Positions 25,885 through 33,992 of a DNA stretch of 64,000 nt are shown one piece after another; position 1 is the first letter of the stretch; each line of letters begins with the position of its first letter. Source of the DNA: UBA2589 sp038120095 (GTDB taxonomy: Bacteria; Gemmatimonadota; Gemmatimonadetes; Longimicrobiales; Gaopeijiaceae); the NCBI GenBank assembly GCA_038120095.1, contig JAYOKZ010000015.1, positions 1 through 64,000 on the forward strand, written 5' to 3'. The notes below the pieces were generated by a model. It made no database searches. It saw only the letters and a program-made list of their open reading frames with translations, and was not told where the DNA came from. Position numbers and translations under genes: made by a program.

Positions 25885-26367
25885 CTAGGCTTCCTCGGTT
25901 AGATCCGGCCACACTCGCTTCGCCGCTGCGCGGAAGAGGAGTGAGGTTTCCACACGGGAGACCTCGGGCAGGGATGTGATCGCGTCGAGCGTGAAGTCAC
26001 GCAGATGTTCCATATCCTGGGCGACGACATGGACGAGGTAGTCCATCCGACCCGTCAGGTGATAGAGAGCGACGACCTGCGGCAGGCCGATCGCGCTCTG
26101 CTCGAACCGCGCCACCGCACTGCGCGTGTGCTGCTTGAGCTGGACGGACACCATCGCCTGGAGCCCAATCCCGAACGCCCCGGGATCGACGTCCGCGTGG
26201 GTGCCTCTGATCACATCCAGCTCGTTCAGCCTCCGTACCCGTTCCAGGCACGCCGATTGCGACAGGCCGACCGCGGCCGCCAACTCCTTGTTCGTGATCC
26301 GGGCATTCTTCGCCAGAAGGGTCAGAATCGCGCGGTCGATTCGGTCAACTGCGGCTTGAGTGGACAT
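25885..26367 (-). CDS. Lrp/AsnC family transcriptional regulator
   Basis: A 163-residue Lrp/AsnC protein: an N-terminal helix-turn-helix (about 26-48, ITNKELAAAVGLSQSACLER) and a C-terminal RAM/AsnC ligand domain (VSVQLKQH to the end). Such regulators sense amino acids and often control the next-door gene. Here the divergent neighbour is a Cys/Met-metabolism PLP enzyme, so methionine, cysteine or a product is a plausible effector (inference). ATG 26367 is chosen; codons at 26376 and 26439 would add non-family leader sequence from the AT-rich spacer. Confidence 0.93.
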   Translation of the reverse strand: MSTQAAVDRIDRAILTLLAKNARITNKELAAAVGLSQSACLERVRRLNELDVIRGTHADVDPGAFGIGLQAMVSVQLKQHTRSAVARFEQSAIGLPQVVALYHLTGRMDYLVHVVAQDMEHLRDFTLDAITSLPEVSRVETSLLFRAAAKRVWPDLTEEA

Positions 26368-26474
26368 AAGACACATAAAATACGGCAAAATAGACCTAAC
26401 GACGAATATGATCTTTTTTATAAAGAAGAATGGCAACAAATGTTTTGAGCGTGTCCAAACCAGTGAGGTCCGTC
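26368..26474. promoter_or_regulatory. AT-rich divergent promoter region between Lrp and PLP-enzyme genes
   Basis: This 107-base spacer is much richer in A and T than any other region in the window, especially 26368-26440, where TATAAA (26419-26424) looks like a -10 element for rightward transcription. It should hold the promoters of both genes and the Lrp-family binding site. No clean palindrome was found by eye. An ATG at 26430 is present but lacks a spaced ribosome-binding site. Confidence 0.5.
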
Positions 26475-27722
26475 ATGCGTATCGAGACCACGGCCGTTCG
26501 AGCCGCCCGTGGTGAGCTGCCGGGTGGTTGGCCCCGGTCGGACTCGGGGTCGAATGAGCGAGGAATCCCGCACGTTCCGGGGATCGATCTGTCGACCACA
26601 TACGGCTTCCACTCGTCGTCCTCCGTTGCTGAGTCGATGGATGCCCTTATCGAGGGTGCGCACGCCGCACCGAATCCGGTCTATGCTCGCCTTCACAATC
26701 CGACGGTAGCGAGGTTCGAAGACGCGCTCGCGCGGCTCGAAGGTGCCGAGGCCGCGGTTGCGTTCGCGTCGGGAATGGCGGCCACGACAGCGGTGCTCCT
26801 CGCGGCGTCCGGTGAGGCGGCGAGTCGTCGTCCGCACGTCATTGCGGTTCGGCCCGTGTATGGCGGAACGGACCATCTGCTCTCGGCGGGGATACTCGGT
26901 ACCGAGGTGTCGTGGGTCGAGGCAGACAAGGTCGGTGAGGCGATTCGACCGAGTACCGGGCTGGTGTTCCTCGAGACGCCGGCCAATCCTACCCTCGAGC
27001 TGGTGGATATCGAGGCCGTCTCAGGACAGGTGAAGAGTGGCGGGGCCCAGGTCGGGGCGTCCATCCCCCTTGTCGTCGATTCCACGTTCGCGACGCCAGT
27101 TCTCCAGAATCCGATCAACCTCGGCGCTGATCTCGTGCTACATAGCGCGACGAAGTTCCTCGGGGGGCATGGAGACGTGATGGGGGGCGTGATCGCATGC
27201 TCAGAGGTATGGGCGGCGAGGCTGCGTCAGATCCGCATGGTGACTGGTGGTCTTTTGCATCCACTCGGCGGATATCTCCTGCACCGCGGGCTGCAGACAC
27301 TCCCCGTCCGTGTGCGTGAACAGCAGGCCCATGCCATCGTGCTGGCGGAGCGACTGTCTGCTCACGCGGCCGTTCGGTCGGTCCACTTTCCTGGCTTCGG
27401 GGATAGCAACGCTGAACTGGTCGGGCGTCAGATGCGCGGCCCCGGTTCGGTGCTCTCATTCCGCGTGAAGGGTGGCGTATCCGCAGCCGCCTCGGTCGTC
27501 GAACGTCTCGGGCTGATCACGCCGGCCGTGTCGCTCGGCTCGGTCGACACGCTGATTCAGGCACCGGCCCTGCTGACCCATCGGGTTGTGGAGCCTGGCG
27601 ATCGCGCAGATTCAGGGGTCAGCGACGACCTTCTTCGCCTCTCCGTGGGGCTGGAGAATATCGAGGACGTGTGGGCCGATCTGGAGCAGGCGCTCTCCTG
27701 GTCGAGGGCGAGCGCGGCGTGA
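26475..27722 (+). CDS. Cys/Met-metabolism PLP-dependent enzyme (cystathionine gamma-lyase/synthase family)
   Basis: A 415-residue enzyme of the Cys/Met-metabolism PLP family, which includes cystathionine gamma-synthase, gamma-lyase and methionine gamma-lyase. The lysine is K227 in HSATKFLGGHGD; the substrate-pocket motif NPTVARFEDALARLEGAE and the C-terminal SVGLENIEDVW are typical. Which reaction it performs cannot be told from sequence. ATG 26475 is chosen over 26430: GTGAGG lies at the right distance upstream, and the N-terminus ETTAV fits the family. The adjacent Lrp-type gene, transcribed the other way, is its likely regulator. Confidence 0.88.
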   Translation: MRIETTAVRAARGELPGGWPRSDSGSNERGIPHVPGIDLSTTYGFHSSSSVAESMDALIEGAHAAPNPVYARLHNPTVARFEDALARLEGAEAAVAFASGMAATTAVLLAASGEAASRRPHVIAVRPVYGGTDHLLSAGILGTEVSWVEADKVGEAIRPSTGLVFLETPANPTLELVDIEAVSGQVKSGGAQVGASIPLVVDSTFATPVLQNPINLGADLVLHSATKFLGGHGDVMGGVIACSEVWAARLRQIRMVTGGLLHPLGGYLLHRGLQTLPVRVREQQAHAIVLAERLSAHAAVRSVHFPGFGDSNAELVGRQMRGPGSVLSFRVKGGVSAAASVVERLGLITPAVSLGSVDTLIQAPALLTHRVVEPGDRADSGVSDDLLRLSVGLENIEDVWADLEQALSWSRASAA

Positions 27723-27728
27723 GCGAAG

Positions 27729-29198
27729 TCAGATGTTCAGTCCGCCCATCGGATCGAACCCCTGATATCCCTTGCCCTGACCTGGTCCCTCGTGCGGTGC
27801 CCGCGTGTACCCTGCGGTGCTGCGGCTGATACGCCGCTGCGCCACAAGTGCCTCGAGCACCAGTTCACACGCAGCAGCCCGAAGTCCGTCGTGCGCTCCG
27901 TCCGCCACCAGCCCGACGTTGCTGATGAGCTCGAGTAGACCGGGTACCGTCGAGAAGCCGAGCACGCATGCGTTGGCAGCAGAGTCGTCCCCGACCTGAA
28001 GAGCGCCGCCGGTTTCGAAGTACTCGATGATATCGTCTACGTCGGCCCCGGCTGCCCGGACATCGAAGGCCTGAGAGCACGCCTGTTGAATCAGCTCTCG
28101 TGCGATCCTCCCGGCGCCGTGTAGCTCACCTTCGTACTCCAGTTCCATCTTCCCCGTGATGGCCGGCAACGCGGCGTACAGGTCCGCGACCCGGGGTACT
28201 GCCACGTCCTCCTCGTGCTGGAGAGCGCGTCGCTCTGCGTTCGAAACCACCGTCTCCAGGACGGTGATCGGCATCCGCTGGCTGACACCGGATCGCTGGT
28301 CGATTCTCTTGTCGTCTCGGCCGAGGAATGCGACTCGCTCCACGACCTCGAGCAGAAAGTCGGGCACCTGGACGGAAGTGCCCTCGCGGTTGACCCATGC
28401 CTCCTGGCGCGTGATTTCGACCCCGATTTCGAGATCCTCGGGGTAGTGGGTCCGGATCTCCGCTCCGATACGGTCCTTGAGCGGCGTGATGATCTTTCCG
28501 CGAGCGGTGTAATCCTCGGGATTGGCCGTGAAGACCATCATGACGTCCAGCGCGAGGCGAATCGGATACCCTTTCACCTGCACATCCCCCTCCTGGAGGA
28601 TGTTGAAGAGTCCGACCTGGATTTTTCCGGCGAGGTCCGGCAGCTCGTTGATCGCGAACACACCGCGATTGGCGCGTGGAAGCAAGCCGTAATGGATCGT
28701 CAATTCGTCGCCGAGAATGTGACCGCCTCGAGCTGCCTTGATGGGATCGACATCGCCGATCATGTCCGCAATGGTCACATCGGGCGTAGCCAGTTTCTCG
28801 ACGTAGCGAGCGTCACGGCCGATCCACTCGACCGGAGTGTCCTGACCGTGCTCCTCGATCATTTGCCGACCGTACTTGGAGAGCGGGTTCAGTGGGTTGT
28901 CATTGACCTCGCTCCCCGCGATGATCGGCACATGCTCGTCGAGGAGAAGCCCCAGCTCCCGAAGGATGCGGCTCTTCGCCTGCCCCCGGAGCCCGAGGAG
29001 GATGAAGTCATGGCGTGCGAGAACGGCATTGACGATCTGGGGCACGACACTGTCGTCGTATCCCTGAACCCCCGGAAACAGTACATCACCCGCCTTGAGC
29101 TTCGTGACGAGATTCTGACGCATCTCGTCCTTTACAGACCGATGGGTGTACCCGCTGGCCTCGAGTTCGCCGAGCGTGGATGGGAGAGCGTTGCTCAT
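27729..29198 (-). CDS. MoxR/magnesium-chelatase-like AAA+ ATPase
   Basis: A 489-residue AAA+ ATPase of the magnesium-chelatase/MoxR group. Walker A is GLRGQAKS (G69-S76). The Walker B region reads GVFAINELPDL (from G179), with Asn184 where Asp is usual, so ATP hydrolysis may be slow or the site may work differently. ANPEDYTARG and an arginine-finger region follow (residues about 236-260). Together with the VWA protein at 21986-23278 it is likely to form an AAA-VWA pair that remodels another protein. It is divergent from the ETF-QO gene with a 161-base gap. Confidence 0.84.
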   Translation of the reverse strand: MSNALPSTLGELEASGYTHRSVKDEMRQNLVTKLKAGDVLFPGVQGYDDSVVPQIVNAVLARHDFILLGLRGQAKSRILRELGLLLDEHVPIIAGSEVNDNPLNPLSKYGRQMIEEHGQDTPVEWIGRDARYVEKLATPDVTIADMIGDVDPIKAARGGHILGDELTIHYGLLPRANRGVFAINELPDLAGKIQVGLFNILQEGDVQVKGYPIRLALDVMMVFTANPEDYTARGKIITPLKDRIGAEIRTHYPEDLEIGVEITRQEAWVNREGTSVQVPDFLLEVVERVAFLGRDDKRIDQRSGVSQRMPITVLETVVSNAERRALQHEEDVAVPRVADLYAALPAITGKMELEYEGELHGAGRIARELIQQACSQAFDVRAAGADVDDIIEYFETGGALQVGDDSAANACVLGFSTVPGLLELISNVGLVADGAHDGLRAAACELVLEALVAQRRISRSTAGYTRAPHEGPGQGKGYQGFDPMGGLNI

Positions 29199-29359
29199 GA
29201 CTTGCTTTGCCTTCGGTGAATCGGCTCATGGGTAGGCGACCGGCGTCGGCTTCTCGCAGAGAGGGTAGAGAGCACGGCGCGTCTTGGCGACCTTTGGGGG
29301 CCATTCGATACACGTGTTCCGCAACGCGGATCCCCCCGATTCAAAAGCCTGGAGTCGTC

Positions 29360-31045
29360 ATGTCCGAGGGCACAGCCGACCTCAACCGCACCGTGCGTTT
29401 GCTCGATGCTCAGCCGCCCCTCCCGCGCGACCGTTTCATCGTCGCCGATCAGCCGGATGAGGAAGCCATCCCGATGGATGTGGTCTTCGTGGGTGGCGGG
29501 CCGGGCGGGCTAGCCGGCGCGATCGAACTGGCCCGACTCGTCAAGGAAGACAACGAACGTGGGGGAGGAATCGGGGAAATCGAGATCGCCGTGCTCGAGA
29601 AGGCTGGCCAGCTCGGTGAGCACAATCTCTCCGGCGCCGTCGTGAACCCGAGCGCCTTCAAGGAGCTCTTTCCCGACCTTCCGATGGAGGATCTGCCGCT
29701 CCGGCGCCCGGTTACGAAAGAGGCTGTGTATGTGATGACGGAGTCGAAGTCCTACCGGATCCCGACGCCTCCGACCATGAAGAACCACGGTAACTGGATC
29801 GGCTCGATCTCCGAGATCGTCCGGTGGCTGGGCGAGCAGGCCGAGGGAATGGGCGTGAATGTGTTCCCGGGTTTCCCGGTCGACGCTCTCCTCGTTGACG
29901 GAGACAATGTCATCGGTGTGCGGACGACGCCGTCTGGCCTCGGGCGTGACGGAGAACCGGCGAGTGCCGACGCGATGCCGGCGATGGACCTCACGGCTCG
30001 GGTGACAGTCCTGTCGGAGGGCTCTCGTGGGCCGCTCTCTCAGGCGTGGTACGACTGGCAGAACGTGAAGGCGGAAAACCCGCAGATCTATGCGCTCGGT
30101 GTGAAAGAGGTCTGGGAGGTGAAGAAGCCGCTCGACCGGATCATCCACACCATGGCGTGGCCGCTCCCGACCGACGCGTTCGGCGGCAGCTTCGCCTATC
30201 CGCTTTCGGACAATACCGTCGCGCTCGGCCTCGTCGTCGGACTCGACTACGGGGATGGGCGCCTCGACGTGCACGAACTCCTGCAGCGCATGAAGCTGCA
30301 CCCGCTCTTCCGCGAGATCCTCGAGGGCGGAGAGATGATCGAGTGGGGCGCGAAGACCATCCCCGAGGGCGGCTACTACTCCGTGGCGGAGCGGCGTCAC
30401 GGCGACGGCCTCATCGTCATCGGTGATGCGGCGGGCTATGTGGAGGTGTCGTCCCTGAAGGGCATCCACTACGCCATGCACTCCGGTATCATGGCGGCGC
30501 GTCAGATCTTCGAAGCGCTCAAGAAGGGAGATACATCGGCGGACTCGCTCTCCGGTTACACGGCAGCGGTCGACGGCAGCGTCATCATGAAAGATCTGAA
30601 GGAGCGGCGGAACATGCGTCTCGCCTTCAAGGGTGGCTTCTTTTCGGGCGGTGCGAAGGCCGGCCTCATGACGCTCACGAAGGGGGCCTTCCCCGGTGGC
30701 AAGATCTCGATCGAGGAAGATGCTGCCGATCCAAAGCGCCTCGGCGCCGAAAAGGAGAAGTTCGTTCCCGACGGCAAGCTGACGTTCTCCAAGGTCGATG
30801 CGGTGTACAAGTCCGGAAATCAGACACGCGACGACATCCCGTCGCACCTGATCGTCGGCGAAGACGTGAGCCCCGAGGTCGCGGAGATGTACGTGCACCT
30901 CTGCCCGGCCGGCGTCTACGAGCGGGACGGTGACAGGCTCGTGGTCAATGCACCGAACTGTGTCGACTGCAAGGCGACCGACGTACTCGGTCCGCGGTGG
31001 ACGCCGCGGGAGGGTGGAAGCGGGCCGGCCTACCGGCAGATGTAG
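29360..31045 (+). CDS. Electron-transfer flavoprotein:quinone oxidoreductase
   Basis: A 561-residue ETF-QO. It takes electrons from ETF (fatty-acid and amino-acid oxidation) and reduces quinone in the membrane. The FAD motif is G45-x-G47-x-x-G50, and the C-terminus has the ferredoxin-like segment. Cluster cysteines C515 (CPAGVYE), C534 and C537 (NCVDC) are present, but the position of the usual fourth Cys is T540 (CKATD instead of CKTCD). The start is ATG 29360, nine bases after GGAG; upstream codons from 29207 lack family sequence. Its role suits a cell with alternative complex III. Confidence 0.92.
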   Translation: MSEGTADLNRTVRLLDAQPPLPRDRFIVADQPDEEAIPMDVVFVGGGPGGLAGAIELARLVKEDNERGGGIGEIEIAVLEKAGQLGEHNLSGAVVNPSAFKELFPDLPMEDLPLRRPVTKEAVYVMTESKSYRIPTPPTMKNHGNWIGSISEIVRWLGEQAEGMGVNVFPGFPVDALLVDGDNVIGVRTTPSGLGRDGEPASADAMPAMDLTARVTVLSEGSRGPLSQAWYDWQNVKAENPQIYALGVKEVWEVKKPLDRIIHTMAWPLPTDAFGGSFAYPLSDNTVALGLVVGLDYGDGRLDVHELLQRMKLHPLFREILEGGEMIEWGAKTIPEGGYYSVAERRHGDGLIVIGDAAGYVEVSSLKGIHYAMHSGIMAARQIFEALKKGDTSADSLSGYTAAVDGSVIMKDLKERRNMRLAFKGGFFSGGAKAGLMTLTKGAFPGGKISIEEDAADPKRLGAEKEKFVPDGKLTFSKVDAVYKSGNQTRDDIPSHLIVGEDVSPEVAEMYVHLCPAGVYERDGDRLVVNAPNCVDCKATDVLGPRWTPREGGSGPAYRQM

Positions 31046-31609
31046 TCAGCGCGGGTTCGCACCGGCCAACTCCAGCACTTCGCCGCCGGGTAACTCGATT
31101 CGCCCTCCGACCTGGAGCATCATCGGGGCGGTATCCGCGTAGTCTGCTGCCCGGATGATTCGGTCGCCGTCGAATTCCAGGACGGTCACGCCGTTGGTGA
31201 CAACCTCTTCACCGGTCCCTACGCGGACCGCACCCATCGGTCGGGCCTGGACCGCTGAGAAAACCCACTCGATTACGGCCCCGTTCGTCGTCACGTGGAC
31301 CTTTCCGACGTTCATGTACACGTCGTCAGCCCATGCATGCATGGCGTCGACGTACCCGATGATCTCCTCGATGCCCTGATACGTGTGCTGGTTCGGGAAG
31401 TCGTCATAGGTCGCCTCGGGCCAGAACAGATCCTCGATGAGCTCACGATCTGCACGCTCCCAGGCCGCCATGAGTGAACGCGCTGTCAGCTCGGCTTCCC
31501 TGAGACGCTCCTCTTCGACGTCGAAACGTTGTGTGCACCCCGTGAGCAGAACGGCCATGGCGAGGAGCGCCCAACCCGCCCGTCCGTGCGAAATGGTGTA
31601 CGCGATCAT
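31046..31609 (-). CDS. SnoaL/NTF2-like lipoprotein
   Basis: A 187-residue protein with an N-terminal hydrophobic segment and lipobox LTGC (C25), followed by an NTF2/SnoaL-like cone fold (SLMAAWERADRELIEDLFWPEA and so on to VLEFDGDRIIRAADYADTA). The family includes ring-closing enzymes, dehydratases and many binding proteins. No catalytic Asp or His pair is clear. It begins 46 bases after the amidohydrolase stop, on the same strand, so the two may be cotranscribed. The stop abuts the stop of the convergent ETF-QO gene with no spacer. Confidence 0.68.
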   Translation of the reverse strand: MIAYTISHGRAGWALLAMAVLLTGCTQRFDVEEERLREAELTARSLMAAWERADRELIEDLFWPEATYDDFPNQHTYQGIEEIIGYVDAMHAWADDVYMNVGKVHVTTNGAVIEWVFSAVQARPMGAVRVGTGEEVVTNGVTVLEFDGDRIIRAADYADTAPMMLQVGGRIELPGGEVLELAGANPR

Positions 31610-31655
31610 GGGGCGAGGGTCGTCGCGGCGCGGCCGATGCAGTGTTTTGCCATGC

Positions 31656-33020
31656 CTATGTCCCCCAGCCTGGCTGCTCGGGATCTCGGGGCCGATACGC
31701 CGACCTTGTGAACTGCTCACCGTTTTTCCAGACCGCCCGGACAGATCTCAGATTCCCGATATCGTCGAGCGGATTACGGTCGAGCAGCACGAAGGTCACG
31801 CGGCGACCAGCCTCGACGATGCCATGCGTGTCATTGATGCCGAGGGCCTCGGCAGCGATCCGCGTCGCAGACTCGATCGCTGCCATGGGGCTCAACTGGC
31901 CGAAGTTCACAAGCTCTTCGAGCTCGAGGTGGAGGGAAGGGTACGGGTCGGACCCGGGCGCGGTGAAGTCCGTCCCTGCGACGATGGGGATGCCCTCGCG
32001 ATGTGCCCTCGAGACGAGGCTCCGCACGAAGTCGGCCGGGCAGCGATCGGACAGTGGATTGCCGGGGTCACGAGCGGCTCGGCCGTACATGGCCAGCGTG
32101 GCATCGATGATGGTACCCTGACGCCGCATCGCATCGAACAGCTCGGTGAAGACCGCGGACTCGGGATCGAGGTTCGCGTAGAGCGGCACACGATCGTGGT
32201 GATACTCGGCAGGGGCGTCAGCCATTCCCTCCCAGGCGAGGCGACACGCGTGGGACACGACGTCCACTCCACTGTTCACCACCTCGAGGGGGCGGGTGGG
32301 GAAGACCATGCTGTGCGCCCATACCTGCATGCCCTGACGATGGGCCTCGGCGGTGATCCCCGCGACGAGATCCGGATCGAGGTTTGCGTAGATCTTGATA
32401 CCTGTCGCGTATGTGCCCTGCGCTCGGGCAACGGCCGTGACCAGATCCGTGTCGGGATTGATCCCCTGCATCCACGGAACTTCACCTGCCGTCTCGCCCG
32501 CCGCAGAAGACTGGGGCCTGGGGTCGAGGAGGAAGGACGGGCCTGCCATGAGAGCGGCGAAGTATACGTCCGGAGCCGTGATGACTCCGAGTCTCGAGTC
32601 ACGGGCCAGACTTGCGAGGGCTCGCCCGTCTCCGGCCATGTCCCGCACGCTGGTCACCCCGGCGTAGAGCATGCGGTAGAGCTCCGCCTCGGCCCGCGCC
32701 CGATTCGGAGCAGTCGCGAGGTGTACATGGGCGTCGATGAGGCCGGGGATGAGGTAGCCGCCACCGAGATCCGTCGTCAGAGCGTCGGCGGGGGTTTCGA
32801 GCCCGGAGAGCAATTCGCTCCGCGTGGAGACGGTGACGATGCGGTTCCCCCGCAGGCCGATCGCGGCGTCCTCGATCGGTGGTCCTCCTTTGCCGTCGAT
32901 GAGGGTAAAGCCGTACAGGACCTCGAGGGGAGGCTGATCCGGGCCCTGAGCCGACGCCGATCCAGGACACAGCGCGTGCAGGAAGACGGTGAGGAGTGCA
33001 CCGTGCAACGAACACCTCAT
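31656..33020 (-). CDS. Secreted amidohydrolase
   Basis: A 454-residue metal-dependent amidohydrolase with a signal peptide (ending SASAQ), so it is exported. The first metal motif is HVHLATAPN after LIPGLIDAHVH; DFTAPGSDP and ATRIAAEALG at the end are typical of the TIM-barrel family that includes Xaa-Pro dipeptidase-like and imidazolonepropionase relatives. Its natural substrate is unknown. ATG 33020 is chosen because it starts the signal peptide; the codon at 33104 would add a basic, non-family leader. The next genes on this strand, a Nudix hydrolase and ggt, lie upstream. Confidence 0.85.
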   Translation of the reverse strand: MRCSLHGALLTVFLHALCPGSASAQGPDQPPLEVLYGFTLIDGKGGPPIEDAAIGLRGNRIVTVSTRSELLSGLETPADALTTDLGGGYLIPGLIDAHVHLATAPNRARAEAELYRMLYAGVTSVRDMAGDGRALASLARDSRLGVITAPDVYFAALMAGPSFLLDPRPQSSAAGETAGEVPWMQGINPDTDLVTAVARAQGTYATGIKIYANLDPDLVAGITAEAHRQGMQVWAHSMVFPTRPLEVVNSGVDVVSHACRLAWEGMADAPAEYHHDRVPLYANLDPESAVFTELFDAMRRQGTIIDATLAMYGRAARDPGNPLSDRCPADFVRSLVSRAHREGIPIVAGTDFTAPGSDPYPSLHLELEELVNFGQLSPMAAIESATRIAAEALGINDTHGIVEAGRRVTFVLLDRNPLDDIGNLRSVRAVWKNGEQFTRSAYRPRDPEQPGWGT

Positions 33021-33137
33021 GACAGCTTCGAGTCGCACGGCCACTCCCGGCTTCGCTCGGACATGGCGGAGTCGTGCCGCGTCTCCGCTTCGGGCAACAC
33101 TCACCGTCCGTCGGCGTGAGGCAAGAGGCGGCGTGCT

Positions 33138-33992
33138 TCAGGCTTCGTCGTCGATCTGGAGCCCGATCCCCGTCGGGGTCACGACGAGGGTTGGCAGGAT
33201 GGTTCGGACGGGCTCCGCGCCGTAGCCCTCGAGGGCCTCGTCAGCCGATCCATATCGGGCCAGTGCCTCGATCGTCTTGATCGTCGGAAAAACCATTGGA
33301 AGGTCTCCACGGTCGAGTCGGGCGAGGGCCTCACCGGGCGACAGCCAGAGTGCATCGGTCATCTCCCGGGGATCGACGATGGCCGAAGCGCCGGCACGCA
33401 CCTTTGCGGCGAAGAACCGCGTGTCATAGCGACGCGGCTCCGGCTCGGGAGTGATCCAGTGAGCGATGTACTCGATCGCGTCTCCTGCGATCCGACAGCC
33501 CAACCGCTCGATTGCCTCATCGAATCGGATCTCGTCCACCATCAGAGCGTTACGAATTTCATCCACCTCAGGGTCCTCGGCTGCCGTTGGAGGGGCCGAC
33601 CCGTCCTCCCGGAGACCGACCATGATCCCCGTCTCCTCGAATGCTTCGCGGAGCGCAGCGAGGTAGTAGGCGATCGCCGGCGGTTCCCCCGTGTGGTCGA
33701 GCCGCCGGCGTGCGGTGTCGGGATCCAGGCCGTCGAGCAGAGAGACGAGAGGTGGAAGCGCGTCCGAGTTGTCGACCCGTCCACCGGGGAAGACGTAGGC
33801 GCCCGGCACGAAGCCGGCTTTGCGGCTGCGACGCATGAGAAGGAGCTCCATCTCCGCTGCTCCATCGCGAAGGAGTACGATGGTCGCTGCCGCCCGTGGC
33901 TCTGCGGGGACAGCCGCCGGGTGTTCGATGGTCTCGGCGAACCCGTCCGGAAGATTCTCGAACGGGATCACGAAGGGGTCGGGTCCGCTCAC
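33138..33992 (-). CDS. Nudix hydrolase (NUDT19/CoA-diphosphatase-like, with long insert)
   Basis: A 284-residue Nudix protein. The Nudix box is split: the glycine pair lies at 70-71 (FPGGRV), and the REAFEETG part follows at 115-122, so about forty residues are inserted. This is the pattern of NUDT19-type CoA diphosphatases. The 4-base overlap with ggt (ATGA at 33992) puts both in one operon. CoA or ADP-sugar derivatives are the likely substrates; this is inference from the insert. The catalytic glutamates E119 and E120 are present. Confidence 0.85.
   Translation of the reverse strand: MSGPDPFVIPFENLPDGFAETIEHPAAVPAEPRAAATIVLLRDGAAEMELLLMRRSRKAGFVPGAYVFPGGRVDNSDALPPLVSLLDGLDPDTARRRLDHTGEPPAIAYYLAALREAFEETGIMVGLREDGSAPPTAAEDPEVDEIRNALMVDEIRFDEAIERLGCRIAGDAIEYIAHWITPEPEPRRYDTRFFAAKVRAGASAIVDPREMTDALWLSPGEALARLDRGDLPMVFPTIKTIEALARYGSADEALEGYGAEPVRTILPTLVVTPTGIGLQIDDEA

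Noticed and set aside
31437..33119. A 560-codon plus-strand frame opposite the amidohydrolase
   Set aside because: The minus-strand gene has a signal peptide and metal motifs; the plus-strand frame has none.
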